From contig JAFFSR010000239.1 in assembly GCA_017163975.1 (NCBI GenBank), positions 5,456,001 through 5,520,000 on the forward strand: 64,000 nucleotides of DNA, in the 5' to 3' direction. Shown in pieces: positions 41,075 through 54,160 of the stretch. Made by a program: the position numbers and the translations under genes. Each line of letters opens with the position of its first letter. Position 1 is the stretch's first letter. The notes below the pieces were generated by a model. That model did not search any database. It was not told the origin of the DNA and was given only the letters and a program-made list of their open reading frames with translations. The DNA comes from Anastatus disparis (Eukaryota; Arthropoda; Insecta; Hymenoptera; Eupelmidae).

Positions 41075-43276
41075 ATTTATTATTTCAACCAGCTGACAAA
41101 GTTTTGTTTCCTAACATCTTGATTTTCTGTAATTAAGAGAACAAAAGAATTGATGCATGAATTTTCATTATTGTTTTAGATATTACATCCACTTAATTTA
41201 TATCTTAATAATTGAAAAATTCTTCCAAGTATTTAATCAGCTAAAAATCATGTTTGCCAAGGCATGATATAATAACGCTCTATTACGAGATATTAATTTA
41301 ACTTAAAATTTGCTTACTCATTACAACACATTACCTCTATTTTAATTGTAACTATACATAACTTTTCATCTTTTTTTTATCCTTTTTTTTTCCTTTTTAA
41401 ACGTTACTTTCACTATTTACCTATACGCGGTCTGCAGCGATTATTAAACAAACTTGTTGCCTCGATAAGAGACAAAAACAAAAGTCACAGTATAACGCGG
41501 TTGCAAAAAAAAAATCTAACGCGCGCGTACAATGTAATGTTGACATTTTTCGGACGCCCGACGCTTTTTTTGCAGAAGGTCGCCGAACGCGTGCGTTTAT
41601 TTTATCAAGAAAAAAGCAACAAAAAAAAACGAAATTGGCAATCCAATAGCTTTTGATATATACGCGGACAAAAAAAGGATACATGATTGAATGTGTCCCA
41701 TAAAATAAGAGTAAATAGAACTTGTAATGGTAATACTTTCTCTTTAAAATATTTATGGAATACAAAAGAATGTTTAACAAGAAACTTCAAGTTCTATATA
41801 TTACGTATAGCATGCAATTCTTGATTATGTCATTAGAAAATTTTTCTCAATGGCTGCTCCTTCATACCTTTTATTTCTCTTGGCTTATTGCTTTTTGGCA
41901 TTTTATTGCGAAGGTTCGCTGCTGCTTATCAAACAAATAATGAGCTACCTTAGCTTTAAACTCGCGTTCACTCTTTTTTTTGGCCAAAAAGGCGAAACAT
42001 AAATAATAATAATAATTGTAATAATAATGTTCGATGAAGCCGTTCAAGTTGAAATTTACTCTTGGTAATAATAGGAACTGAAATAATTGAAAATTGAATT
42101 TTAATGAAGGCTTTTGTATTGTAAAACTTTTGGTATTATTAACTATTTTTTTCTCTCTTTGATTCTTACTTTACATTTGATAATATGTTTTTATTAATGA
42201 TATATACGTTCTCAATTTAATTGCTATTATTATATCACTTGTAAATGGAATTATAATGAACTTCGTTGATTAACTTTTCTGTAATATTTAAACGAAGTAC
42301 ATTCGTTGGAAAAATTAAAATAAATAACTTATCAAAACATTATTTGTATCAAGTTTATTAAATAATTATTTGTTTTATGTAAAAATTAGAATCAATTCAC
42401 ATAATTATAATTTTATATTTACCTTTATTAAATTATTTTATAGAATTCATTGAAAATATTACAGTTAATTTAAAATTATCAATTATAATAATACGTTATT
42501 TCTTATGAGATTTATAATCATTCAAAATTATCGAGAAACATAATTTTGTTCAAAAAGTAATTATATTTTGTTGATTCATACAATATGAATCTTTTCATAT
42601 CTGTATTTGTTATATGAATTATTAAAATATTCTACCATTCTGTTACGTTTTTATAAGAGATTGCTTGAAAATGTTTATATGAACAATTGTTCGATTTCAT
42701 TGAATAAAATATTGCAAAAAGTAATGAATAAATTAATAAAAAATAAAAAGAAATATGAATTGAAATTTTTAATGGAAATTCTTAATATTCATTTCATCAA
42801 AATAAATTTATTATTTTAATGAATTTAATATTTAAAAAAAAAATAATCAATTATTTCAATAATTGTAATTAAATATATATTGATGAAGTTTAGATTAATA
42901 TTCTTAAAACATTTTTTTTTTATTTTGTATTTTCTGGTATAAATTATTTTGCAGTTCTCATATCATGCGGTATTGTCTGTCAATTTAAATTATATTGATA
43001 GATGTTTTATTGACAATGTTTAGCAATCGTCTTTTTTTCTGATTAGGAATCGATGTGTCAACTGCAGTATTATTTCTTGATTTAAAAATAAATATGGATA
43101 AAATCTCAAAAATATTACGCTAGTAAACTCAAATTTAGAACTAAATCATTTAGCAAATTAAAAATTGCCTTATTATTAACAAAATAAAGAAGCAAAAGAT
43201 CATATTTCATATTATAATCAATAACTTAAAGAACATAAATCGTCAAATATGTGTCATCATACAATTTATTCTTATT
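41075..43276. other. Intergenic, nothing recognised
   Basis: AT-rich, apart from a short CpG-rich stretch at 41517-41600 with no coding potential. Confidence 0.55.
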
Positions 43277-43425
43277 TATTTTTTTTTTAAAGCGACACAA
43301 AATTCACTAGATCGGCAATAAACTAAAAAGTTATTAGGAGAATAAATCACAATCGGTCCGACAAATCCACGAGCCTTGAGCTCTTAGCCAATTTGAGCTA
43401 CTTAACTTTACCTCACGATGTATTT
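43277..43425 (-). mobile_element. Possible second tRNA-like SINE fragment
   Basis: The minus strand reads TAGCTCAAATTGGCTAAGAG (box A-like, + strand 43388-43400), then a degenerate box B region near 43345-43359 and an A-rich end. It lies in intergenic DNA upstream of the first cuticular gene. It is unrelated in body sequence to the six-copy SINE, and the box B match is poor. Confidence 0.35.
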
Positions 43426-43638
43426 ATGTCATTAAGTAACAACATTAATTTAATGATAAATAAAATAATTTTAATAACTCTTTTAGCAATTATGAGGTAA
43501 GAATTTGAATATTTTGCCGAAAATTTATATCCTGATAGCTGCAATAGTAAGCAAAAAGCAATTAAATATTTTGAAATCAATTTCTACGTTTCCGCGCTGT
43601 TTTTTCATTATTGAAACAATAATTTTTTTGTCCTACAA

Positions 43639-43673
43639 TATAAATATGCTTGATTAACAAAGCCGAATTTAGT
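43639..43673 (+). promoter_or_regulatory. TATA box and initiator of the first cuticular protein gene
   Basis: TATAAATA (43639-43646) is followed 31 bases later by an insect-type initiator TTTAGTT with its A at 43670. The first ATG follows at 43707, giving a 37-nt leader. The same TATA / Inr / short-leader layout is seen at the downstream paralog. Confidence 0.55.
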
Positions 43674-43706
43674 TGGGTTTTAACTTTTCTGGCAATAGGA
43701 TCCAAC

Positions 43707-46700
43707 ATGGACAAGGTGAGTAAAATATAGTGATTGACAATATATTTTATAAGTTTCATCATTTGCTAAGTCTGTTTCTTTTCGTAAACTTTCATTAAAA
43801 TTTTTAAAAATTTAATAAATGAATAAGTAAGTACTGATTCTATACTTATTTAAATATATTCATAAACGATTGAGGTTATACAGTCAATCCTTTTTCTTTT
43901 TTAGTTTACATTTGGCCTTGTCTTTTTCACCGTAAAGATTTTTTGAAAATTTTCGGGGTAATTTTCTATTTGATACAAACTTCTTTTTTTTAAATTTTTT
44001 TGTAATATTTAATTATATTCATAATGTTGTCTAGTTAACGAAAGATTATACTAATTTCTTAAATGAAACGCAGATATTAACTTTATAAAAATATTATTGA
44101 ATTCATTTTCAATCAATTTCTTTTCGTAAGTATTTCTATTCAGTTTCTACAAGCAATGTATTTGTAGAAATAAATTTTAGAATTAGGTCAACTTTAAAAT
44201 GTTACGTTATATGAAAATTTAATTTCTTAAATACATAAAATGACGAATAATGTAAGATGACGATCTCGATATTCGCTTAGTTTTCGCGAAAATTGAATTT
44301 CAATTAAAAATTCGATTTGAATGACATCCATTTTTAATTACACTCAAAGGCATGAGGTGTGAGATTTTTAATGAATAAATTAGAAAAATTTTCTTTTACC
44401 AAATAAAAGAATCCTGATTTTGCTAGTCATATTTGATTACTGAAATCGTAAGAAACCAATACTCGACTAACTATGCGCTTTCGATACTCGATCAAATCAT
44501 ATTTTTTTACTTGCTGTTTTCAATGTATTATCCTATCAGGAATTTATGAATGTTATCTTATCGCAAACCCAAACTTTTCGGTGACTTGATGCTTTTTTTT
44601 GCAATATTTAAATAATTTATATTTATATTAGATTGATCAAATATTGAAATAGTTACTTTAAAATTAAATATAAATTATACAATTTCTTATCAAATTGATT
44701 TTGAATAATAAATTAAAATGCTATTTATATTTATATATCTAAGCATATATGTTTGGATATTTTACAAGTAAACAAAAAGTAAATCATTGAATCATGTGAA
44801 TCTTATAATAAACATTTTATTCATATAGTATGTTTTTGATAGGTAATCCGTCTGAAAGTTTCATTGCAGTATTGCCTCTTCTTTATGTTATTGCAGGCAA
44901 GCAATAAAAATATATTTTTTTTGCGGTATTCTAAAGGCATAAAACAAAAAAATAGACATATGATCAGTACAGGGAAATTCCTATTTTGCTACTATCTCAC
45001 ATAAACTATCAATATATATGTACACATTCTCATCCTCATTGAAAGTCGCGAAAACGGAAAATTTATTTTTCAAAGCCTTTCCGTAGGAAAATTCTTCTTT
45101 TCTATATATATATGCAGTTGCATCCCCTACGCGCGTAAAAAAAAAGAAGAGGAATGAATCGAGGGTGAAAGAGTAAATATACCAAGAGACATAGAGAGAG
45201 AAAGGGAGAAAGAATTGACTTTGTAAACATAGAAAAGTAACGCGAGCGTCATAAAATATACGAAAATTTTACGAAGCAAAAGTAGGGGGTGCAGGTATAT
45301 ATAATTCTCAGTTCCAACGGATATTTTTTCCACCGGGAGAGGGAGAGAAGCAACGCAGATTATTTTTTATTTTTTTACGAATGCAATAAAAGTGCCTGTA
45401 TAACCAATTCGTTATGGTACCCGGCGTACATTTTTTTTCTATCTACATATATATGTATATATTCGAATGAAATATGTCGCATAGATAGTCTCTTTCTCCG
45501 GTAAGCTTTTTGTCTTTTTCTTCAATTTTTTTTTCAACTAACTAAAAAATAAAAGAAGTATCGGCAAACTGTATACCGTTAATTTAATACTCTTGCACTA
45601 CCTCCCCAAACTTGCTTGTTAAAAGGAATTATTATTTTTTTTTCTTCCCTCCTTTTTTTATTATTTAGTCGCGCACTTTTCATATAAACGAAACAATTTA
45701 GAGGCATTAAAACGCTATAACTTTAAATTTAATTTTTAAAATTCTATTTTTATGATTTTTTTTTCTCCTCTCGTTCATTTTTATTTTTCATTTCTCTTTA
45801 TGTCCTATTTACGAAAGCGTGATAATAATTGCTATGTTTTGTTTTTTTATATTTTTCTTTCTCTCTTTTTTTTCCAGGCATTCATCGTCTGTCTTGTTTT
45901 CGTTTGCGTAGGCGCCATTGCCAGCCTCGGCGAAGGTTCAATTAATTTTAATTCCTTTTTTAATTAACGCTTGTTTGCGCTTTAATATGTATTCTTACAA
46001 TGGGACCAAAAGTTATACAAAATACTTTCTTCATATTATGAGAGCATTTATGTATTTATTTATTAAAAGCGTTGCATTGCGTGTTGTGCAGGATTGTTTG
46101 TTCAGAATTTTTCATGCTATTTTGTTTGTATAAATTTTTGTCTTTAATATTTCTCAAAATTCTTAAAACTGATTTTGATTACATAAACGTTTCGACAATT
46201 TAGTTATTTTCAAAATAAAAAAATATTCAAATTTTGTAAAGTTAACAGCAGAAATTTATTACTTCAAAATTAATGAAAAAATGTAAAAAAAGAAACCTTT
46301 TGATATTCGCACTTGATTTATTTAAATAAATCAAAGAATTTTCAATATTAATTCCCTGCAATTCAGTGAAACTTAATTAGCACTCACAACGAAATTATTT
46401 GAGCGTGAAACGTAAATTATATTTTATTTTTTCTTTTCCTTTTTATTTTATTCTTCGTAAATCGAGTAAATTAATCAGAATTTTTTTCTTCAATTACATT
46501 GCCGCTCATTAAGAGCTTCGCTCTCTTCGGCTTTTGCTGTACGGGACTTGAAGCATTTTAGAAATAGCAGAATACCTTCGGGTAAGAATAAATAAAATTA
46601 TTTTCACAGATGAATTTCGCCAGCGCAATTTACGTAATTGCAAAGCTTTTTTTATTTATTTTTCTTTTCCTTTTTGCCCTTTTTCTACTCTTCCTCTTTT

Positions 46701-48854
46701 CATTGTTAAATATAAAAAGCGCAAGCAAACGAATAAGAAAAATGAACAGAGTCATATGAAAAAGTAAATAAAAAGAGAAAATTTATATAAAATCAAATGA
46801 AACTTGTTTTAGCTATTTTAGTAGAAGATGATGATCATGATGATCATGACCACCATGATCATTTTGGTCATCAGGATGATCATGACCAACATGATCATTT
46901 TGGTCATCATGATGATCATGATCATCATGGTCATCATGGTAATCACGGTAATCACGATAATCACGACCATCGCGACCATCACGACCATCACGACCATCAT
47001 CACCACGGTCATTCAAAGGCGCATTCTTTTCAAAATTTTTATGGACCGCTACACGGACATCATCACAAGGTCACGTGGAAAGATAAACATGGTCACGAAG
47101 AGCATGATTTTAAGGCTCATGCAAAATACAAATTTGTGTACGGTGTTGAAGATCATCATACCCACGATCATCATGGACAAAAAGAACATCGTGATGGTTT
47201 GTATATTAAATTAATGAGATGGATTTTATGAATTTTAAAATTCCAAATATTTAAAAAATTTGAATTTTTCTTTTTAAAAAATAATTACGAAGTATGAAAC
47301 GAAAGTAATAACAAAAAAATAAAAATTTTGGAGTGAAATTACCGCGTAAATTAAAGTAGGATCGGTTATTGAAGTCAAAACTAAAGCTAAAAGTTATATT
47401 AAAACCAAAAGTTTTATTATACATCTGCTTTACAATATAATAATTTACAAGGCTTCACAGATATAATCTAACTCACCAAAATACTTTATTTTACGTTAGA
47501 ATTAAACAAAACATTAACGAATCATGGGAATTAAAAAATGTAAATAAAACAACTTTCTATAAATACCTTTGTAAGATCATAAATGACTTTTTTAATAATC
47601 TCCTTAATCTTTTTGAAAAACTGCATAAATATTAAATTCAATTAGTCGAAATGAATAATTAATCAGTGGTTATCTCTACAATTGCATTAAACTGACGTCT
47701 TTGAAGATTTTGTTAGAATGACGCTTATAATAATAACGAAAATTAATATATAAATTAACGTGCCTAAGGGTATATAAAGGTATGTGTGTAAATTTTAGTA
47801 GTGAACACAGAAACTTGTTAGATTACTGCCTCTTGTTTGAAGTGCAAAGAGAACACGAATTTTCAGTTAATTTCTGTTGCTTTCCTCCTTTCTGCCTTTT
47901 CCCCTCCACCCCCGACGTCGCCCATCCTCTTTTACGTTGAACTAATTCATGTAAATGACGTTGCAATGGCTTTATCGTATTATTCAAATGAAATTAACAA
48001 TTTTTAATACAAAAGAACAAATTTAATAGCACTTGTTTTAGACTTTCATTTGGAAAATGTGTAACAAAGTTGAGTTTACAATTGTGATATTGGTATTTTT
48101 CTTTAAATTTAATTTATTCTAAATTCAACGTATGAAATTAAACAATAAGTTGCAAAGGAATATTGTTATCGTGCTAGAATTTACGATGTTAAAAATTTGC
48201 ACAAATCTAAAAAAATTACAATCCAACATTTTTGGGTATTTTTGGATTATGAGTAGAACAGTCCAGTTTTGTACGTTTGTATAAAATAGTACGAAACATT
48301 TTTTACGCTCTTAAACTCTCGAAGAAAACATTACATTAACACACCAAAAATTTGTCCACATTTTTTTACTATTAAACATCTCAACTCACCCCAGACTAGT
48401 CCAAAAATAAATTCGATTTCTACGAGGGTTGCCTCATCAAAAGTCGTACAAACTTATATGCTACCTTGAACTTTACTTTCTGTAATTAGAGTCAAAGATA
48501 AGCCAAACATGTTATTTTTGGACATAAAAGTGTTTCTATTTACAAATCGATGTTAATTTTCATTCCAAAAACTAATTCACTAGCTCATTGATTTGAAGAC
48601 ATTTTAGAATTCTAATTGCATTTCCTAAAAAGAAGACTTAACTATTTTCTATTCATAATGCTATATATTTTATGATTTATTCTTTTATTACACAATCCAT
48701 TTTTTTAGGTAAAAAGTTGCGTGGTATGTACTATCTAAAGGAACCAGGCGGTAACATAAGAACAGTCAAATACTACTCCGATCCTCACGGAGGTTTCTTC
48801 GCCAAAGTTCACAATGAAGGAGGAATTGATCATTCTAGCTACAAATATCATTAA
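43707..48854 (+). CDS. RR-2 cuticular protein with Asp/His-repeat insert; 4 exons, 194 aa
   Basis: Exons are 43707-43715 (MDK only), 45878-45935, 46825-47196 and 48709-48854; phases 0,1,1 give 194 aa. Residues 1-20 form a secretion signal (MDKAFIVCLVFVCVGAIAS). Residues 24-85 are almost entirely Asp and His, with two copies of a 12-aa unit DDHDxHDHFGHx followed by NHGNHD / HRDHHDHH runs. A linker (GPLHGHHH, KDKHGHEEHDF) leads to an RR-2 chitin-binding consensus from Tyr124: YKFVYGVEDHHTHDHHGQKEHRDG, then the last exon GKKLRGMYYLKEPGGNIRTV, YYSDPHGGFFAKVHN. RR proteins bind chitin in the extracellular cuticle; His side chains are known targets of quinone cross-linking during sclerotization, and the D/H run could also bind metal. 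Relative to the paralog at 54.2 kb it has one extra intron and the D/H insert. The 9-nt first exon is typical of this family but is assigned from phase and promoter position only. AATAAA at 48867 and 48879 are likely poly(A) signals. Confidence 0.85.
46820..46824 (+). promoter_or_regulatory. Tandem NAGNAG splice acceptor before the Asp/His-repeat exon
   Basis: The intron end reads ttttagtag, giving AG at 46820-46821 and at 46823-46824. Using the upstream AG adds one codon (Val) and keeps frame; using the downstream AG gives Glu followed by the Asp run. Both forms may be made. Confidence 0.45.
46827..47012 (+). repeat. Coding GATCAT-rich tandem repeat (Asp/His codons)
   Basis: Two ~36-bp units encoding DDHDxHDHFGHx are followed by shorter GGTCATCAT, GGTAATCAC and GACCATCAC repeats. 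GATCATGATC-type words are self-complementary, so the minus strand also stays open and would read as Asp/His/Arg-rich sequence. The + strand frame is the real one because it runs into a conserved RR-2 domain. Confidence 0.8.
47771..47800 (+). promoter_or_regulatory. Orphan TATA-like element inside the last intron of the first cuticular gene
   Basis: GGGTATATAAAGG is identical over 13 bases to the TATA region of the second cuticular gene (54071-54082), and TTTTAGTA lies 23-29 bases downstream. No ATG-plus-donor exon is visible after it, so its use is unproven. Confidence 0.3.
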
Positions 48855-48884
48855 ATTTATCTGAAAAATAAAAAAATTAATAAA

Positions 48885-51800
48885 ATAGGAACATTATTTG
48901 TTTTTTGTATGGTATTTAATATTTAAATTTTTAATAAAATGATGCGATTGTGCGCAATGAGATTTGTTGTCGAGTATTTATTGATTTTTTAATTTGTATG
49001 ATTCATTTTACTAGTACTAAACGACATTATTTGATAGTTTTGTAAAAAAGTTAATATGTAATCTGTAATGTAGGCAACGCAATATATTTAAAAAATACAT
49101 AAATTGTTAATTAAAATAATACTTGTTTCAATTTCTCCTTAAAAAAAAAAATTATTTCTCATGTTTTGTTATACATTTTTAAAATTTTTATGAAATTTCA
49201 ATATGGGCTTACATACTGGATAAACAACATAAAAAATTTCTGATAAAAATAACGAACGAACCGCATGTAAATTTAAAAATTTAAATTTTAACACGAAAAT
49301 GTATAAATCAAAATTGACGAAATATTTTTTTTTAATTTCAGACCCGCATATGCAAAACTATAATATACGAATTTTCGACGCAATAAGCGTACACCCTATT
49401 CGCGCAAAATTTTTTTTTCGAAAATCTGATTCTAAAATAAAAAAAGCCCGTCTAAAATAAACCTTTGATACTCTAACGCAAAATTTTCCGGACAGTCAAT
49501 CAACGCAACAATGTAACGCTCGAGCGCATGGTTGAAATGCGCAGCTTTAATAAACGATAATAGTTACAAGTTTCCTCAACGTATTTCCACAACGTGAGCA
49601 TTCATATTGTGGAAGCATTACAATGTTGTAATAACGCTAGATTAACCTTGTGTATATTGCTTCTATATTATTATTATTGTTAGTATTCTATTATTCACGA
49701 GTGGATTTTCTTTTTTTATTTTTATGTGCTATGTATATTTAAGTAAAATATTAATATAATCAATAGTTTATCTGAAAAATAAATATTTGAAATTTTTATA
49801 TGGTTTGACATTAAAGTAAAAGTAACTAATTTTTAGTTCATTACTTGTACTAATTTTAGATATAAAATGCACTATTACTAAACATTTAAAAACATATACA
49901 ATTATTTGACGAATGTATTTATGGATTTGTTGAATAAAACGGATTTGGATACTAGTTTATCTAGAGAAAATTGATATTGTATTTCGATGTCTGTTGTACA
50001 ATATAAAAATATTGAAGGTTCTCCGAAAATAGATCCTCTTGAATTTTATCATTGTACAAAGAATTTCATATTATCCTGTTTGATAAGGATACTTTTAAAG
50101 ACTCTTGAAATAGATAATAAGGGATTCTTCGAAAATAAGATTTGTAAAATTACTCGCAAAATAATGTTGAGAACGTCGGAATACCTTTAAATATATCACT
50201 TAAATCTGTGTATCGATGGAAATTCAATTGAATCATTGAAAAATAGCATGAGTTTTTAATGGTGGAACATATATTGATTTATTTCTACGTTATAAAATCA
50301 ACTCTTGAAATACATACCTATATTCTCGATTACTGAGCACTCTCTAAGCCAATTTGATCCTGTATTTATTGGCTCGTAAGATTGACGTGAAAAATTAATT
50401 ATATTTATGTTATAAGCATTGGGAAGTTAATTGATAAAAGAAAAAAGTAACAAAACCATTTAGATGCTCAAAAATTTCAAGTTTTTTTTTCAAAGAACAA
50501 AACTGCTTGGAGTCAAATTGACCTTTCATTGATATCTATAATTAAGTGATGTATTCATAGCTTAAAATAATATAACTTCTTTAAGATTATTCGAAAATAA
50601 TGGTGCACTTATTCATAAAATGTATCTATTTTTATAAATGTAAGATAATCAATGAATATAATTAATGAGTAAAATTTGATGGGTAAGCGGACTGCTTGTT
50701 CATATTAAGCTGTTGCATTAACAACTTATTATATTTCTCATAATGCTATTACTTGCCTTCTCATACAATTCTGATATTTTCTACTATAGATATCATAAGT
50801 CATATTATGTTTTTCCTCGTTTCGAATAAAAGATTTTATAATATATAATACCATACTTATACCAATACTCGCTTAAAATATAATTACTTGAAATATAGAA
50901 ACAATCAAACGAAGCAAAGAAAAAAAGGATTCTTTTGCGTAGTTCGCATTAATGAAATAAAAAAGTAATTAAAGAAAGAAAAATAATAAGGATGAAATAT
51001 TAAAAATTTCTTCTCTTTAATGTTCTTGTCTTAATCAACGACCCGAGGCGTTAACAAATTCATCTTTCCTTTTTAGCAGACGCGTTGGCATAACGTAATA
51101 CGTTTTCCAAGCTTTACTCTCTTTCGGAGTCTCATCAAGCTACTTCGTTGCTATATATATGTACATAGAACATTTGAAAAGCTGCTTAAACTCATATAGC
51201 GGCATATTGAGTCTTCGTCTTAAACATTTCTGTATGTACATATATAGAAATTTATATCTTACTTTGTGTTAGTTCGTATCTTTGTGTGTCGTTCTCTCTC
51301 TTTCTCTCTCTCTCTCTTTATTCTGCTAATTGCTTCATTCAATCCAGTAATTACGGAAAATAAATATAACTTCGCTACCTTGCATATTTCATTTGAGAAA
51401 TTTCTTGATATTAAAAGTAAAATAATAAAGAAAAAATATCAAAATTAATCTGCGTTGTAGAAGGTTGAAAAAGTCGGATGATTTTTGTAAATTAAATTTA
51501 CTATTTAATTAACAAATGTAATCAAAGAGTTCTTTTATTGATTTATGGAATTATGATATTAATAAAGCAATGAATTACTTCACAAATATTATTTTTAATT
51601 TTCATTTGTTTTTACATGTATTTAAATATAGTCATGCGTTTCATTTTAAATTTGCATGCCCATTCATTTTAAATTTATATCCAAAAGAAATATATACCAT
51701 ATTTAATAATAACGAAACTTTTCAATTTATAATTTTTGATGATTGATTTTTTACATAAAAATTACTACTATAATCTTAAAACTCATTTTAACAAATCATA

Positions 51801-54072
51801 AAATTTAATTTTAAAACAAAAAAACAAAAAAGAGAGGGGAGGAAGAGATAAAGGGATTTGAAGCATTTTCGAGCAATTAAAGTTTAAGTTTGAAGTTCAC
51901 AAATTTCAAGAGTTAAAATCCAAATTTTAGCAATTTAACAGTAAAATAGAAGTGATTTAAACTTGAGGCTATATCTTAGAAAATATAAGTGCGTTGTAAG
52001 TATTTACTTTTACAATTGTTTAAAGAAGATTTACTTTATGTATTGATTCCAGCCTAATTAAGCTTTCACTGAGCAGCTAAACATAGCTAATGAATTTGTT
52101 TAAGATTCTATAGGGAGGAAATTTAAAAAAGGAAAGAATTAAACTTTGAGTAGCTTTTGAATTGGAATTGAGTTGACAAAATGCAACAAAATACGATGAA
52201 TTTTCAATTGAACTTTGTTACGCATGAAATTCATTGTATTATTTACTTTTGTAGTGCTTCGTCATAATGAAGTGAATTCCTTTAGTATTTCAGTTATTAA
52301 AATGGTTTAATTATATAATATTAATATTATTTAATTCTTTGTTAATTATAATATGCGTTTAAAATTAATTGTAACGTAAATATAATTAATGTTTGTAGCA
52401 TTAACGAAAATTAAGTACGATTTTGCTTTAAACGTTTGAGTTGATGATTTTAATTAAAATATTTTCACGCGTATATTTAAAACTTTTTTTGCTTTTTTTT
52501 ATAAAGTTTTAAAAATATCTGTATTCGTGTACGTGCACTGGCACGTGTGCGTTGTGTGCTTGTATTAATAATTCATTATTTAAAAACTACTTGATGGATT
52601 TGCTTGTACTTTTTGTAACGTTGTTTAAATATTAGGGCCGTTTTAGTAATTTTTAGAAAAATTGAAAATTCTCTTATTTTTATTTTTTATAAACACTAAA
52701 CTTTTACGTAAAATTTTTATGGATTAAAATGGTATTTTATGTAATTTTTATTCAAAACGTGCTTTCATAACATTTGCAAAGATTTTAAAAAGTATACACT
52801 TTATTTTAGTACATTTATTCATTCTTTGAAGTGCATTTACCGAATCAGATCTGAAATATTCGTTAACTTAAATTGCGCGATATATAAAAACATATTTTGT
52901 ATTTCAAAATGTATAGTAGCAATTTTTTAATGTTGAAAATTTCAAATCTTAATAATAGAGCTAAGTTACGGATTTTTGAATTTCAAAATTTTTATATTTT
53001 AAAATTTAGTTGTAAGAAATTGTGATAATTAACAAAATAAAATTTTGTACGTTTTAAAAATAAAGCTTAATGATTTTATATTCTATGATATTTCTATTCC
53101 TTATTATCTTTATCACTTTTAGGCTTATTAATTATATTTAACAAAGTTCTTGAATACTTAAAAAATAAAATACTAATTATTAGTAAGGCGAACGTTTGAA
53201 ATACATTTTTTTAAATTTATTAAATTTCTTTGAACGTTCAATATTATTAAAATAAAAATCTTGGTTTTTATATTTCTTATAAAAAAAGTCTTTTGAAAAA
53301 AATATTTACATTTTTTTAAAAATATAAATTATTAATTTATAAGTTATTAAGAAGCAAAAATAAAATTTTTTTCTTCAATTACTAAGGCTTTTTAAATATT
53401 TAATATTACATAAAATAAAAATTTCTCGTTTTCTATATATTTCTTTTGAAAACAAGTCTTTTGATGGAAAAGTATTTATAATGCTTAAGTACAATATATA
53501 TAATCTATTTTTTAAAATTTAAAATTTAATGAAAATTTTTATTTACATTACAACATGAGTTTTAACACTTGAAAATCAATTAAAAATCTTAATAACTTTT
53601 CCTTTATCGAACTTTTATTCTTCCAACCTTAAATAAATGTCTCATGGTTCTATCTAAATTTCAACACAATCGTACACGGTAGCTTGATAAGTCACTTCTA
53701 AACAGTCAAATCAATTAACTTGCAAAATTAGAAAAATTATCATCGCTTATAATTGTACAGATGACAAGTAAGATCTAAAGTGTTACCTATACACGAGTAT
53801 GAAACTTACGTTTAGCGATCAAACTGATAAAACGCGTGTAATATCATACAATCACTTTTGTCATAATAATCATTGTCACGATAATGTTATATATATAAAG
53901 TCTCATAATAGATAAGACGTGCGCGGTATTGGGGGATTGATCTTTTTAGTCTTTTTTTTTCGTCCTTTTTTTTCTGTTTGTTGTTTGTTAAAACCCATTC
54001 TCCTTTGCTTACACTGTAAAAGGTAGGCGGGTTGGCAACAAAATTTCGCAAAACACATAGGCCTCATTTGGG
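48885..54072. other. Intergenic between the two cuticular genes
   Basis: AT-rich spacer with a (CT)n tract and a palindrome ACGTGCactgGCACGT near 52530-52547. No third cuticular exon (no RR-2 motif) was found. Confidence 0.6.
51293..51318. repeat. (CT)n microsatellite
   Basis: Imperfect TC/CT tract with a TTT interruption. Confidence 0.85.
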
Positions 54073-54112
54073 TATATAAAGGCTGATATCTATGAGCGTA
54101 ATCAAGTCAGTT
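54073..54112 (+). promoter_or_regulatory. TATA box and initiator of the second cuticular protein gene
   Basis: TATATAAA (54073-54080) precedes a TCAGTT initiator (54107-54112, A at 54109) by 36 bases. The start codon at 54161 follows a 52-nt leader. Confidence 0.6.
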
Positions 54113-54160
54113 AGATTTTCGACTATCGTAAGATTAATAGAGTAACCAAGCAGTTGAGCC

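Noticed and set aside
46813..47016. Minus-strand Asp/Arg/His-rich open frame
   Set aside because: It is the antisense shadow of the palindromic Asp/His repeat in the cuticular protein exon.
46828..47214. 128-aa Met/Ile/Thr-rich frame on the + strand
   Set aside because: Frame-shifted reading of the same repeat; the RR-2 frame is the conserved one.
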